From Limnohabitans sp. 2KL-51 (GTDB taxonomy: Bacteria; Pseudomonadota; Gammaproteobacteria; Burkholderiales; Burkholderiaceae_C), in the NCBI RefSeq assembly GCF_003063645.1, contig NZ_NESJ01000001.1:62001-126000 (forward strand): a DNA stretch of 64,000 nucleotides. The letters run 5' to 3'. Below the pieces are notes generated by a model. That model made no database searches and had not been told where the DNA came from. It was given only the letters and a program-made list of their open reading frames with translations. A program made the translations under genes and the position numbers. Each line of letters opens with the position of its first letter. The stretch's first letter is position 1. This document shows positions 40,847-48,108 of this stretch, in pieces.

Positions 40847-41431
40847 TTAATTCGCCTTGCGCATTCGCACGAAGGCCAAGATCCCCATCAAGCTGGCCAA
40901 CAAGATCATGGCCCATTCGTCGAGCGTGGGTATTGGGGCTGGTCTTTCGATGTGGATGGTCAATGAATCACCGGGCCACGTATAAACATAGGTTCCCGGG
41001 AACAAGCTAAGTCCTTCAATAGTATTGTTGCTCCAAGTAGCGTTAGCAGATACGGCACCCCCAGTAAAACCTTGAGGAACGATCAGTCTGTCATTTGACA
41101 TATTGATGCCAAATGGGCCTCCGCTTCCAATATCGGCAGTAATATGAGGGTTGCCTAAACTGCCGATCACAGAAGGTCCTGAAATGCTTGTATAGCCATC
41201 AGCGGGTGTATCGGCAACAAAACCGATGATGACGTTGGCTCCCGGCCCTGCTCCCCGAACTCTTGCACCTGGATTTTGTGGCGAAGTGTTTGCCAAACCT
41301 GTTAAGTCCAATGAGCCTGTTGCAACGGCCTGAACACTGCTTCCAACCTGCCTGATTGTGATCACTGTGGCGGCATGGCTTTCCATTTGCAAAAGAAACA
41401 AAATCGGGAAAAAATAAAAAAACTTTGCCAT
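40847..41431 (-). CDS. small IPTL-CTERM surface or secreted protein
   Basis: 194 residues. An N-terminal signal peptide (MAKFFYFFPILFLLQMESHA) is followed by a mature part rich in Gly, Ser, Asn and Thr with no recognised fold. The C-terminus is a clear IPTL-CTERM sorting signal: IPTLDEWAMILLASLMGILA then the basic FVRMRKAN. In the family this tripartite tail (motif, TM helix, basic end) resembles PEP-CTERM and is thought to be processed by a dedicated membrane protease; none is in this window. GGTGAG lies upstream of the ATG. Codon use is more A/T-rich than in neighbouring core genes. Probably co-regulated with the next IPTL-CTERM gene upstream. Confidence 0.85.
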   Translation of the reverse strand: MAKFFYFFPILFLLQMESHAATVITIRQVGSSVQAVATGSLDLTGLANTSPQNPGARVRGAGPGANVIIGFVADTPADGYTSISGPSVIGSLGNPHITADIGSGGPFGINMSNDRLIVPQGFTGGAVSANATWSNNTIEGLSLFPGTYVYTWPGDSLTIHIERPAPIPTLDEWAMILLASLMGILAFVRMRKAN

Positions 41432-41501
41432 TAAGTACTCACCAGAAAAAATTTACAAAAACATAATGTGAGGTGCACTTCATTCAGTCGGCATCGTAAA
41501 A

Positions 41502-43058
41502 CTACCCAAGAGTAACTTTACGCAATCTGACAAATGCAAAGAGCCCCATCAAGCTGGCCATCAAGATCATGGCCCATTCAGACAGTGTGGGAATGGCTGC
41601 CGGCGCAGCCGCAGCTGTTCTGCAACCCACACCGGGTCCGGTTGAGATGCTCAGACCGCCATCCGTTGCGGCATAGATGGTGCCACCGCTGACGAAGACC
41701 CCACTGACGAAATAGCCGCCCAGGCAGTTCTCGGGGGTGTCGTTGGTGAATGACGTGCCACCATTGCTAGAGATGCTCAAACCGCCCCACGTGCCGACGT
41801 AGAGTTTGCCACTGTCCATGGCAATCGTCTCCACATTAGCTGCTCCATCGCCTAGGCCGTCAAGACTGTTTCTAAGGGCAGGCGGAGTTGCAAAATTGTC
41901 GGTGGAGACCTGCAAGCCAAAGTTGCTGCCGAGGAACACTTTGGTCCCGTCTTTGAAAACCCCACGCGTCGACAATTCTCCGTTGGGCGCATGGGTGAAT
42001 GTCGTTCCGCCATCATTTGAGTAGACCAGACGGTTGTCCGTGGCCAGGTAGATGTTGGAACCACTGGCGTAGATTGCGCGCACATGGTTGCAGCTGACGG
42101 ACCCACACAGCGCGGTGCTGTTGAAGTGGGTGAAAGTGACGCCACCATTTGTGGAAATACTCAAGCCGCCGGCAACCATAAGTTTGGCGGTGCCAGCAGG
42201 GGCAGGGAGTGTGTAATCCGCCGCGGTCTTTGCGAACGAGAACTGGGTCGTCGAAGGGACGGCGGTAACGGAGTATGTGCCGTCGAATGGGAAGTTGATA
42301 CCGCTGACTTGCACGATGGAGCCGACAACCAACCCGTGAGGGGTTGACGTGGTCAGGGTCGCGATATTCGAGGTGATGTTGGCTGTGGTGATGGGTGCTG
42401 TGGCTATAACTTCACTGGTAACGGAGGTGCCGACGTAGATGGTGCTACCGTCCACAAACACCGTATTCACATTATTGCTGCCCAAGCCGTCGGCTATGGT
42501 CTTGTTGGTGAAGGTGGTGCCGCCGTTGGTAGAGATGCTCAAGCCACCCTTAGTGGGGCTTCCATAGCCGTATGTGGTGTCCTTGGTTGCCGCGTAAATG
42601 GTGCTGCCGACGACGAACACTTTGCTCACATCATTGCTGCCGAGGCCGTTGGCGGTGGTGTAGTTGGTGAAGGTGGCCCCGCCGTCCGTGGAGATGCTCA
42701 GGCCGCCGCCGGTGGCAGAGGAGCCAAAGCCATCAGGGGCGGTGGCGGCGTAAACGTTGCTGCCGACGACATAGACGGCTTTCACAGAGTTGCTGCCCAA
42801 ACCGTTGGTTGTCGTCCTATTGACGTACTGCAGGCCGCTGTCGGCGGCATTCGCAGGACCCGTAACCAGTACCGTTAGGGATAAAACCAGCCCACTGATC
42901 GCCATGCCAATGTTGGCCAAGAACGTGTCTTTGTATTCAAGCAGGGCACGCATGAATCGGTGTCTCGCCGGGTTAGCGTTCATGGTCACCGCTGCAGCCT
43001 TGGCGTCTTTGGCCATCGTATGGAAAGCTGAGCGGTGTGTGTTGTTCAGTTTGGCCAT
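41502..43058 (-). CDS. IPTL-CTERM beta-propeller-like surface protein
   Basis: 518 residues from the ATG at 43058 (a TTG two codons earlier is possible). It has an unusually long N-terminus of about 70 residues with a late hydrophobic core (IGMAISGLVLSLTVLVTGP) and a cleavage site after ANA, resembling an extended signal peptide. The mature part repeats the pattern GLGSNxVxxVFVxGSxIYAAT and GGLSISTNGGTTFT about seven times, typical of BNR/propeller blades. An insert near 220-295 (TPHGLVVGSIVQVSGINFPF) interrupts them. The C-terminus has IPTLSEWAMILMASLMGLFA and a basic end, the same sorting signal as its neighbour. Function unknown; surface display is inferred. Confidence 0.85.
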   Translation of the reverse strand: MAKLNNTHRSAFHTMAKDAKAAAVTMNANPARHRFMRALLEYKDTFLANIGMAISGLVLSLTVLVTGPANAADSGLQYVNRTTTNGLGSNSVKAVYVVGSNVYAATAPDGFGSSATGGGLSISTDGGATFTNYTTANGLGSNDVSKVFVVGSTIYAATKDTTYGYGSPTKGGLSISTNGGTTFTNKTIADGLGSNNVNTVFVDGSTIYVGTSVTSEVIATAPITTANITSNIATLTTSTPHGLVVGSIVQVSGINFPFDGTYSVTAVPSTTQFSFAKTAADYTLPAPAGTAKLMVAGGLSISTNGGVTFTHFNSTALCGSVSCNHVRAIYASGSNIYLATDNRLVYSNDGGTTFTHAPNGELSTRGVFKDGTKVFLGSNFGLQVSTDNFATPPALRNSLDGLGDGAANVETIAMDSGKLYVGTWGGLSISSNGGTSFTNDTPENCLGGYFVSGVFVSGGTIYAATDGGLSISTGPGVGCRTAAAAPAAIPTLSEWAMILMASLMGLFAFVRLRKVTLG

Positions 43059-43064
43059 GGACAA

Positions 43065-43182
43065 GGTGGTTTTTCCGTTAAATGAGTTAAGATAATTCTT
43101 AAAATTGCAATTAACTACATTGAAATATTAATATATTGATTTTTTCATTTCTTGCAAATTCTTAACAGAAGAAACATCCAAG
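43065..43182 (-). promoter_or_regulatory. AT-rich control region between IPTL-CTERM genes and response regulator
   Basis: This stretch is far richer in A and T than its surroundings. AATTCTTAA occurs twice (43094-43102 and 43157-43165), and GTTAAG (43086-43091) is the inverse of CTTAAC (43161-43166). Repeated 9-mers like these suit an OmpR-type regulator, and one is encoded just downstream on the plus strand. Exact promoters are not assigned. Confidence 0.35.
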
Positions 43183-43281
43183 ATGAAAAAATTAACCAAA
43201 AATCTGAATATTTCGAACATGGCAGCCAAGTCTGCGCTGATGTTTACCCTAACCTGCTCACCTATAACCATGTGGCCCTGA
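43183..43281 (+). other. possible small ORF or broken gene start
   Basis: A 32-residue frame, MKKLTKNLNISNMAAKSALM and a short hydrophobic end, has the basic start and hydrophobic stretch of a signal peptide but stops early. Nothing recognisable follows between 43282 and 43438. It may be the remnant of an exported protein lost when this region was rearranged, or chance. Confidence 0.2.
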
Positions 43282-43438
43282 TCCAAATACCCAATACCGT
43301 TGGCAAGGCAGGTCAACTTGATCCCGACAAAGTATTCAAGCGCTGTTGCAGGGAAGAAGGGGCCAAAAGTAAAGCGCTGCGGGACAGGCCTGTGGTTGGC
43401 TCAAGCGCTGGCCCTCAAACTGGGCTCCGAACGGAGTT

Positions 43439-44197
43439 ATGAAACCGAACAGGACCGAGTCAACTTCTTTTTCCGTTGGGGAAGATTTGAAAACAGACAC
43501 TGAAAACTCAAGAAAAATCGACTTGATCGTGGTCGAAGACAACGACACATTGCGCCATGAGCTGTGCGATTTTTTGTCGGAAGAAGGCTTCGTGGTCAGG
43601 GCGGCTGACAGTGGAGAAAGCTTGAACCAGGCGCTGCGTGAAAGGTTCACCGATATTTTGCTGTTGGATCTGAATATGGCAGATGAGGATGGCATCAGCA
43701 TCGCCAAAAGAATTCGCATCCATTCACCCCAGGTCGGCATCATCATGCTGACGGGGCGCGTGCTCAGTAAAGACCGCGTGGAGGGTTATCAGAGCGGCGC
43801 CGACGTTTACATCACCAAGCCTGCACGACCTGCAGAGCTTGTCGCTGCAATTCGCAACCTTTCAGACCGATTAAAGCCTGTTGCAGTGCCTATTCCATGG
43901 GTATTGGACACAGTCAATTTGACCTTGCGTTACCGATTGAATGCCCCTATAGAGCTGACCGCCGGCGAGACCAAAATTCTCAAGACCTTGGCCTTGAATA
44001 CCAGCTGTGTGGGCCATGTGGAGTTAATTGAATCCACAGCGACATTCGATTTGTCAGACTCCATCAGCAGAGCCAGCCTGGAGGTGTTGATCAGCCGCTT
44101 GCGTACCAAAATCAGTGGGCACACAGGACCACTTAACCCCATCAAGTCCGTACGAGGGATGGGTTACCAGCTGTGCATCAAAATAAAAATCCAGTGA
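43439..44197 (+). CDS. OmpR-family response regulator (orphan)
   Basis: 252 residues; CGGAG lies about 5 bp before the ATG. The receiver domain (about 27-142) has the acidic pair in VVEDND, phospho-acceptor Asp77 in ILLLDLNMADEDG, and Lys127 in VYITKPAR. The C-terminal winged helix (about 150-250) has LTAGETKILKTLAL, ASLEVLISRLRTKI and IKSVRGMGYQLCIK. There is no kinase gene next to it. Its position divergent from two IPTL-CTERM genes across an AT-rich region suggests it controls them (inference). The DNA-binding part is diverged from typical OmpR, so the family is clear but targets are not. Confidence 0.88.
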   Translation: MKPNRTESTSFSVGEDLKTDTENSRKIDLIVVEDNDTLRHELCDFLSEEGFVVRAADSGESLNQALRERFTDILLLDLNMADEDGISIAKRIRIHSPQVGIIMLTGRVLSKDRVEGYQSGADVYITKPARPAELVAAIRNLSDRLKPVAVPIPWVLDTVNLTLRYRLNAPIELTAGETKILKTLALNTSCVGHVELIESTATFDLSDSISRASLEVLISRLRTKISGHTGPLNPIKSVRGMGYQLCIKIKIQ

Positions 44198-44246
44198 AGC
44201 GCAAGTTTTATGAGCACGACACCGCATCAACGTTCTGACGCACACT

Positions 44247-44312
44247 CAAAAAAAGGCCAACCCGTGAAGGTTGGCCTTTAATCGCATGGAAACCGCATGG
44301 ATGCTGGGTTTC
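44247..44312. repeat. duplicated tRNA-Leu downstream region, copy 1 (with terminator)
   Basis: AAGGCCAACC, loop CGTGA and GGTTGGCCTT form a perfect 10-bp stem with flanking A and T runs; the match with 45648-45713 continues through CGCATGGATGCTGGGTTTCC with a few changes. Copy 2 lies just beyond the 3' end of tRNA-Leu and is its likely terminator. Copy 1 now serves the response regulator gene. The pair brackets the toxin-antitoxin debris. A short (CAGT)n run follows at 44324-44342. Confidence 0.8.
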
Positions 44313-44363
44313 CGCTGGCCAGTCTGTCAGTCAGTCAGTCAGGAAATCCGTGGGCACCTGCTG

Positions 44364-44510
44364 AGCCATGGCGTGACGGGCGTGCAAGTGGCCAGCTATG
44401 ACGGGCACGATTACGCGCCACAAAAGCTGGAAGCCTTGGATACGCTGCAACGATTCCTGACCGAGACCAGCGCCAGCGTGGTGCTCATCGCATCAAGGGT
44501 TGCGGCATGA
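44364..44510 (+). pseudogene. C-terminal remnant of a tyrosine recombinase (tentative)
   Basis: The frame reads VTGVQVASYDGHDYAPQKLE then ALDTLQRFLTE before a stop at 44508. This resembles the extreme C-terminus of P4-type integrases, where a Tyr region is followed by HDYxxEKRxAL and W-x-L. No upstream catalytic domain is present, because the frame runs into the duplicated terminator. Position beside a tRNA gene fits a decayed integrative element. The match is short, so confidence is low to moderate. Confidence 0.4.
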
Positions 44511-44571
44511 AAAACCAAAAGACAAATGCAAGTTGCCAAAGTACGACTTGTAAACCCATGATTTACAGTTT

Positions 44572-44850
44572 ATGGTTCTTTCATTCCGACACAATGGGCT
44601 TGAGGCCATCTACCAAACGGGTGGCATGGCAGGCATTCAACCCATTCACGCCAAGCGATTACGCGAATTGCTAACAGCGCTGAGTGTCGCCAGTGGGCCG
44701 CAAGACTTGATGCGCCCATCTTGGCGACTGCACGGCCGATCGGGTGACAGGGCTGGTTTTCATGCTCTGACCGTGCAAGCCAATTGGCGGCTGACGTTGC
44801 GCTTTGTCGGTCAGGATGTTGAATGACTGGATTACGTGGATTACCACTGA
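44572..44850 (+). pseudogene. higB: HigB-type RelE-family toxin with nonsense codon near the C-terminus
   Basis: 84 codons to the TGA at 44824: MVLSFRHNGLEAIYQTGGMA, AGIQPIHAKRLRELLTAL, WRLHGRSGDRAGFHALTV, NWRLTLRFVGQDVE. After the TGA the same frame continues LDYVDYH and stops at 44848-44850, exactly the usual HigB ending. The TGA therefore replaces one sense codon. In the Proteus HigB the C-terminal Asp-Tyr-His are catalytic mRNase residues, so the truncated form should be inactive unless the TGA is read through. The antitoxin gene follows 10 bp after the ancestral stop. Confidence 0.82.
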
Positions 44851-44860
44851 AAGGCACACC

Positions 44861-45157
44861 ATGAACATGCACAACCCCGCACACCCCGGCGAACTACTCA
44901 CAGGCTGGCTGGATGACTTGGGCGTGAGCGTGACCGCCTTTGCCGCACACATTGGTATCAGCCGGGTGATGTTGTCGCGTGTCGTGAACGGCCATGCTGC
45001 CGTGAGCGCCGATATGGACTTGCGCTTATCCGAGGCTTTGGGGACGAATCAGGGGTATTGGCTGGCGCTGCAAACCCAGCGTGACCTTTGGACGGCAAGG
45101 CAAAGCGCCAAGGACCGAAGCCGCATCAAGCCGATGACGGCCAATGCGCCAGCTTAA
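44861..45157 (+). CDS. higA: HigA-type XRE antitoxin
   Basis: 98 residues from the ATG at 44861. The opening NPAHPGELLTGWLDDLGVSV and the helix-turn-helix VTAFAAHIGISRVMLSRVVN plus GHAAVSADMDLRLSEALG are typical of HigA/VapI antitoxins that bind their toxin and repress the operon. It appears intact next to a toxin carrying a nonsense codon. A VapI-like YWLALQTQRDLW follows. Confidence 0.88.
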   Translation: MNMHNPAHPGELLTGWLDDLGVSVTAFAAHIGISRVMLSRVVNGHAAVSADMDLRLSEALGTNQGYWLALQTQRDLWTARQSAKDRSRIKPMTANAPA

Positions 45158-45170
45158 GGTCGTAAAAACA

Positions 45171-45490
45171 ATGTCGCAGCCAAACAGAAAACCTGCCGTT
45201 ACCGATTGGGAGCGCGTCAAACGCGAAGCCGCCCAAGGCGCGCCAATTGCCCACACCGCCACCGATGGCCCCTATGACCCCAAGGATGCCGCCGCCGTGG
45301 CGGCCTATTGGCATCAGGCCAGCATCAAGCGAGGCCGGGGCAGGCCACCGCTGCCGTGAAGCGCCCTCCCCTGAACATGCGTGTGGATGCCGATGTGCTT
45401 GAAGCCTTCAAGGCCACCGGACAAGGCTGGCAAACCCGCGTCAATGCTGCGCTGCGTGAGGCTGTGGCGCATGGGCTGACCAAGGCGTGA
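45171..45490 (+). pseudogene. BrnA-like antitoxin, frameshifted
   Basis: The first part (45171-45359) reads VTDWERVKREAAQGAPI, GPYDPKDAAAVAAYWHQAS and RGRGRPPLP, then stops. The -1 frame continues RPPLNMRVDADVLEAFKATG then QGWQTRVNAALREAV to 45490, the DNA-binding half of the BrnA_antitoxin family. A GTG at 45356 overlaps the first stop, so two separate products are conceivable, but a single frameshifted gene is more likely. No BrnT toxin gene is adjacent. Confidence 0.65.
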
Positions 45491-45569
45491 GTTTTCGCCA
45501 CCGAGCAGCGCAAAGGGCTGGCGTTGGTCGCCTCTTGAAAACACCACCAACCAGGGAGAACAACCGCCA

Positions 45570-45668
45570 TGACCACACTCCGTGATGACAATTTTGACCA
45601 ATACATGGTTGAGTCCATGAAAGACCCCGCCCAAGCGGCACAGACAAGAAAAAAGGCCAACCCGTGAA
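45570..45668 (+). pseudogene. truncated N-terminus of an addiction-module antitoxin
   Basis: Preceded by AGGGAG, the frame reads MTTLRDDNFDQYMVESMKDP then AQAAQTRKK and stops inside the duplicated terminator. N-termini of this form (ESLKDPxxAA) begin a family of HTH antitoxins paired with Gp49-type HigB. Everything after residue about 26 is lost at the junction with the tRNA terminator repeat. Nothing else is recognisable in 45491-45647. Confidence 0.45.
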
Positions 45669-45713
45669 GGTTGGCCTTAGTTCGCTTGGAACCCGCATGG
45701 TTGCTGGGTTTCC
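45648..45713 (-). repeat. tRNA-Leu downstream region, copy 2 (with terminator)
   Basis: This is the probable original copy of the repeat at 44247-44312. Read on the minus strand it lies immediately after the tRNA-Leu 3' end, and its 10-bp stem is followed by a T-run, so it is the tRNA terminator. Confidence 0.8.
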
Positions 45714-45718
45714 AGAGA

Positions 45719-45803
45719 TGGTGCCCGGGGCCGGACTCGAACCGGCACGCCTTGCGGCGGGGGATTTTGAGTCCCCTGAGTCTACCAATTTCACCACCCG
45801 GGC
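45719..45803 (-). tRNA. tRNA-Leu (anticodon CAA)
   Basis: On the minus strand: GCCCGGGTGGTGAAATTGG at the 5' end, anticodon stem GGGGA, loop CTCAAAA with anticodon CAA, a class II variable arm (GCCGCAAGGCG), T arm GGTTCGAGTCC, acceptor CCCGGGC and encoded CCA. 85 nt and complete. It is flanked by duplicated fragments of its own locus on both sides. Confidence 0.95.
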
Positions 45804-45839
45804 GGTATTCGTCAAGACGCAAATTATGGCACATTAATG
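45765..45839. repeat. tRNA-Leu 5' half plus leader, original copy
   Basis: From TTTTGAGTCCCCTGAGTCTA (anticodon loop) through the tRNA 5' end to ATTATGGCACATTAATG. It matches 47115-47189 with about four mismatches over 75 bp. The matched part contains the tRNA promoter side. Confidence 0.88.
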
Positions 45840-46035
45840 ACGCTATTTTGGGCTTTTTTGGGGCGGGTGATCAAAACATCTTGGCTTGAGTGTAGAGCAA
45901 GCGTTGGCAAGCGTGCCCCATTACTTTTCCTTAACCTGCGGACCCTACCTTCCAGTGTGTTTTCCAGGGCTACCAAGCCACGGTGCTGGCTGTTCAATGA
46001 CAATTTCTTTGGGTGCTTAAAAAGTGAGGTGTCAG

Positions 46036-46860
46036 TTGATTAAACGACTTCTGATGATTGCGGCTGTATTTGTTATGGCTGGTTGTGTGAGTACAGGACC
46101 CAAAGTACCTGTTTCAGTGCAGCCAAACCTAAGCCAAATGCGAAATCTCACAGACTCCACAGGTAAGGAGCTACCAGTCCGAATTTCTATTCGGTTGGGT
46201 GACAACCAACCCAAACCTACTGTAATTGTGGGACATGGATCAGCAGGAGTCACGCCAATCGAATATGCACAGGCTCGCCACTTACGGGGCTGGGGCTATA
46301 ACGCTGTTGTTGTTGATCATTACACAGCACGCGGTATCAAAGTGCACACTGGTAGGCGTGTCGCCGGAGGATTGCCGGATGACCGAGCTGCGGACATGGT
46401 CGCAGTAGCTAAATGGGTCCAACAACAGCCCTGGCATAAAGGCAAGATCGCAGTCATTGGAGTAAGTCAAGGTGGGGCAGGTGTTTGGGCGTTGGCAAAT
46501 GAGAGAAATATGCGATCTCATTCGGCAATTCAAGTCACTGATGAAGAATTGAAGCTAATCACTGTTGGTGTTGCCATGTATCCAGCATGTGCACCAGATT
46601 TGGCATCTCCGCCAAGAGATCCAATCTTTCCTGTCCAATTGCATATCGGTGAAGCTGATGACTTAGCCTTGCCCCGCTGGTGTGAAACTTTTGGAAACCC
46701 AAAATACGAAAAGCACATCTACGCTGGGGCGACGCACTCTTTTAATTACGCTGGAGTTATTCCAAATAACACCAGGTTCACACACAGATACGATCGAGAA
46801 GCTGATGAGTTATCTCAAAGTCGGATCAAAAGCTACTTGGACAAGCATCTTAAAAATTGA
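46036..46860 (+). CDS. dienelactone-hydrolase-like alpha/beta hydrolase lipoprotein
   Basis: 274 residues from TTG at 46036, chosen because GAGGTG lies 4 bp upstream; GTG at 46024 is in frame but would contain that Shine-Dalgarno. The lipobox VMAGC near residue 16 predicts an outer-membrane or periplasmic lipoprotein. Alpha/beta hydrolase motifs: VGHGSAG, nucleophile Ser in IGVSQGGAG, an Asp in IGEADDLALP, and His in GATHSFNY. This is the DLH/AXE-like pattern acting on esters or lactones; substrate unknown. Its A/T-rich codon use is unlike neighbouring core genes, and it sits alone between tRNA-derived direct repeats, so it looks like transferred cargo. Confidence 0.85.
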   Translation: MIKRLLMIAAVFVMAGCVSTGPKVPVSVQPNLSQMRNLTDSTGKELPVRISIRLGDNQPKPTVIVGHGSAGVTPIEYAQARHLRGWGYNAVVVDHYTARGIKVHTGRRVAGGLPDDRAADMVAVAKWVQQQPWHKGKIAVIGVSQGGAGVWALANERNMRSHSAIQVTDEELKLITVGVAMYPACAPDLASPPRDPIFPVQLHIGEADDLALPRWCETFGNPKYEKHIYAGATHSFNYAGVIPNNTRFTHRYDREADELSQSRIKSYLDKHLKN

Positions 46861-46920
46861 GTTTTAAGCTGTGTTGATAAGTCTGCTGTTGCAAATTTTT
46901 CAGCATTAGCAGCTTCGCCA

Positions 46921-47100
46921 AACGTCCAGAAACTGGACGTTCGAGCAGCTCGAACTTGCTGGAAGTTTTGGGGAATTTGATGGGTTTTTTCAGCGTGATT
47001 TTGTGCTGAAAAAATCGTGTGCTTATGGCGTCAGCGTTCTACATTGCGTAGGACAATTTTTTGTAGCCTTGCTACAACCTGCGTAAACTTTAGTGTTTAC
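46921..47100. other. cluster of five perfect hairpins
   Basis: AACGTCCAG-AAA-CTGGACGTT (46921-46941); GTTCGAGC-A-GCTCGAAC (46939-46955, overlapping the first); TTTTTTCAGC to GCTGAAAAAA (46985-47014); TTGTAGC-CTT-GCTACAA (47061-47077); GTAAAC-TTTAGT-GTTTAC (47083-47100). The third can act as a bidirectional terminator for the lipoprotein gene. The rest have no assigned role and lie just inside the right-hand direct repeat. The 46861-47191 gap holds no coding sequence. Confidence 0.7.
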
Positions 47101-47114
47101 TAGGGCACTCACTT

Positions 47115-47189
47115 TTTTGAGTCCCCTGAGTCTACCAATTTCACCACCCGGGCGGTATTCGTGAAGCAGCGAATTATGGCACATTAATG
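47115..47189. repeat. tRNA-Leu 5' half plus leader, second copy
   Basis: Begins TTTTGAGTCCCCTGAGTCTA and ends ATTATGGCACATTAATG, immediately before the cysM ATG. It is a partial tRNA (5' half only) and cannot make a functional molecule. With 45765-45839 it brackets the lipoprotein gene and hairpin cluster (1,350-bp period). Confidence 0.88.
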
Positions 47190-47191
47190 GG

Positions 47192-48094
47192 ATGATTTAT
47201 CCAACCATTGAAGATGCGATCGGCAAAACACCTTTGGTGGCTTTGCAGCGATTGGGCGCTGCCGACATGGCGGCCCGTAGCAACGTGATCTTGGGCAAGC
47301 TCGAGGGCAACAACCCTGCGGGCTCGGTCAAGGATCGACCGGCTTTGTCGATGATCCGCCGGGCCGAAGAGCGCGGCGAGATCAAGCCGGGAGACACCCT
47401 GATCGAGGCGACGTCGGGCAACACCGGCATCGCCCTGGCCATGGCAGCAGCCATCAAGGGCTACCGAATGGTTTTGATCATGCCCGAGGACTTGTCCATC
47501 GAGCGGGCCCAGACCATGAAGGCCTTTGGTGCGGAGCTGATCCTCACACCCAAGAGCGGTGGCATGGAATACGCCCGCGACTTGGCCGACAACATGGCCA
47601 CGCAGGGCAAGGGCCGCATCCTGGACCAGTTTGCCAACGCCGACAACCCGCGAATCCACTACGAAACCACTGGCCCCGAGATCTGGGAGCAAACCGGCGG
47701 CAAGGTCACCCATTTCGTCAGCGCCATGGGCACCACCGGCACCATCACGGGCGTGTCGCGGTTTCTGAAAGAAAAGAACCCGGCGATCCGCATCGTGGGT
47801 GCTCAGCCCAGCGAGGGCTCGCGCATTCCGGGCATCCGCAAGTGGCCGCAAGAATACCTGCCCAAGATTTACGATCCCAGCCATGTGGATGAGCTGGTGT
47901 ATGTCAGTCAAAACGATGCCGAAGAAACCTGCCGCCAGATGGCGCGGACCGAAGGCATTTTTGCGGGGATCTCCGCTGCAGGTGCTTGTTGGGTGGCCCA
48001 GCAGGTGGCCAAGACGGCGCAGAACGCCACCATTGTGTTCATCGTGTGCGACCGCGGTGACCGTTATTTGTCTACGGGCGTTTTCCCCGCCTGA
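47192..48094 (+). CDS. cysM: cysteine synthase B
   Basis: 300 residues. PLP enzyme of the OASS family: Lys47 in NNPAGSVKDRPA forms the Schiff base, TSGNTGIALA binds the substrate carboxylate, and SAMGTTGTITGVSRFL binds the PLP phosphate. The short form with PSEGSRIPGIRKWPQEYLPK is typical of CysM. It makes cysteine from O-acetylserine and sulfide or thiosulfate. The leader is a duplicated tRNA-Leu fragment, so its present promoter may be borrowed from that repeat. Confidence 0.94.
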   Translation: MIYPTIEDAIGKTPLVALQRLGAADMAARSNVILGKLEGNNPAGSVKDRPALSMIRRAEERGEIKPGDTLIEATSGNTGIALAMAAAIKGYRMVLIMPEDLSIERAQTMKAFGAELILTPKSGGMEYARDLADNMATQGKGRILDQFANADNPRIHYETTGPEIWEQTGGKVTHFVSAMGTTGTITGVSRFLKEKNPAIRIVGAQPSEGSRIPGIRKWPQEYLPKIYDPSHVDELVYVSQNDAEETCRQMARTEGIFAGISAAGACWVAQQVAKTAQNATIVFIVCDRGDRYLSTGVFPA

Positions 48095-48108
48095 TTGGAG
48101 TTGTTGTC

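Noticed and set aside
43300-43503. 67-residue frame overlapping the response regulator start
   Set aside because: No recognisable domain and it overlaps a well-supported gene with a good ribosome site.
45837-46043. 68-residue plus-strand frame between tRNA-Leu and the lipoprotein gene
   Set aside because: No family resemblance, no ribosome site, and low-complexity A/T-rich composition; likely chance.
46861-47191. Integron attC site after the lipoprotein gene
   Set aside because: Hairpins are present, but no GTTRRRY/RYYYAAC core pair was found and no integrase is near.
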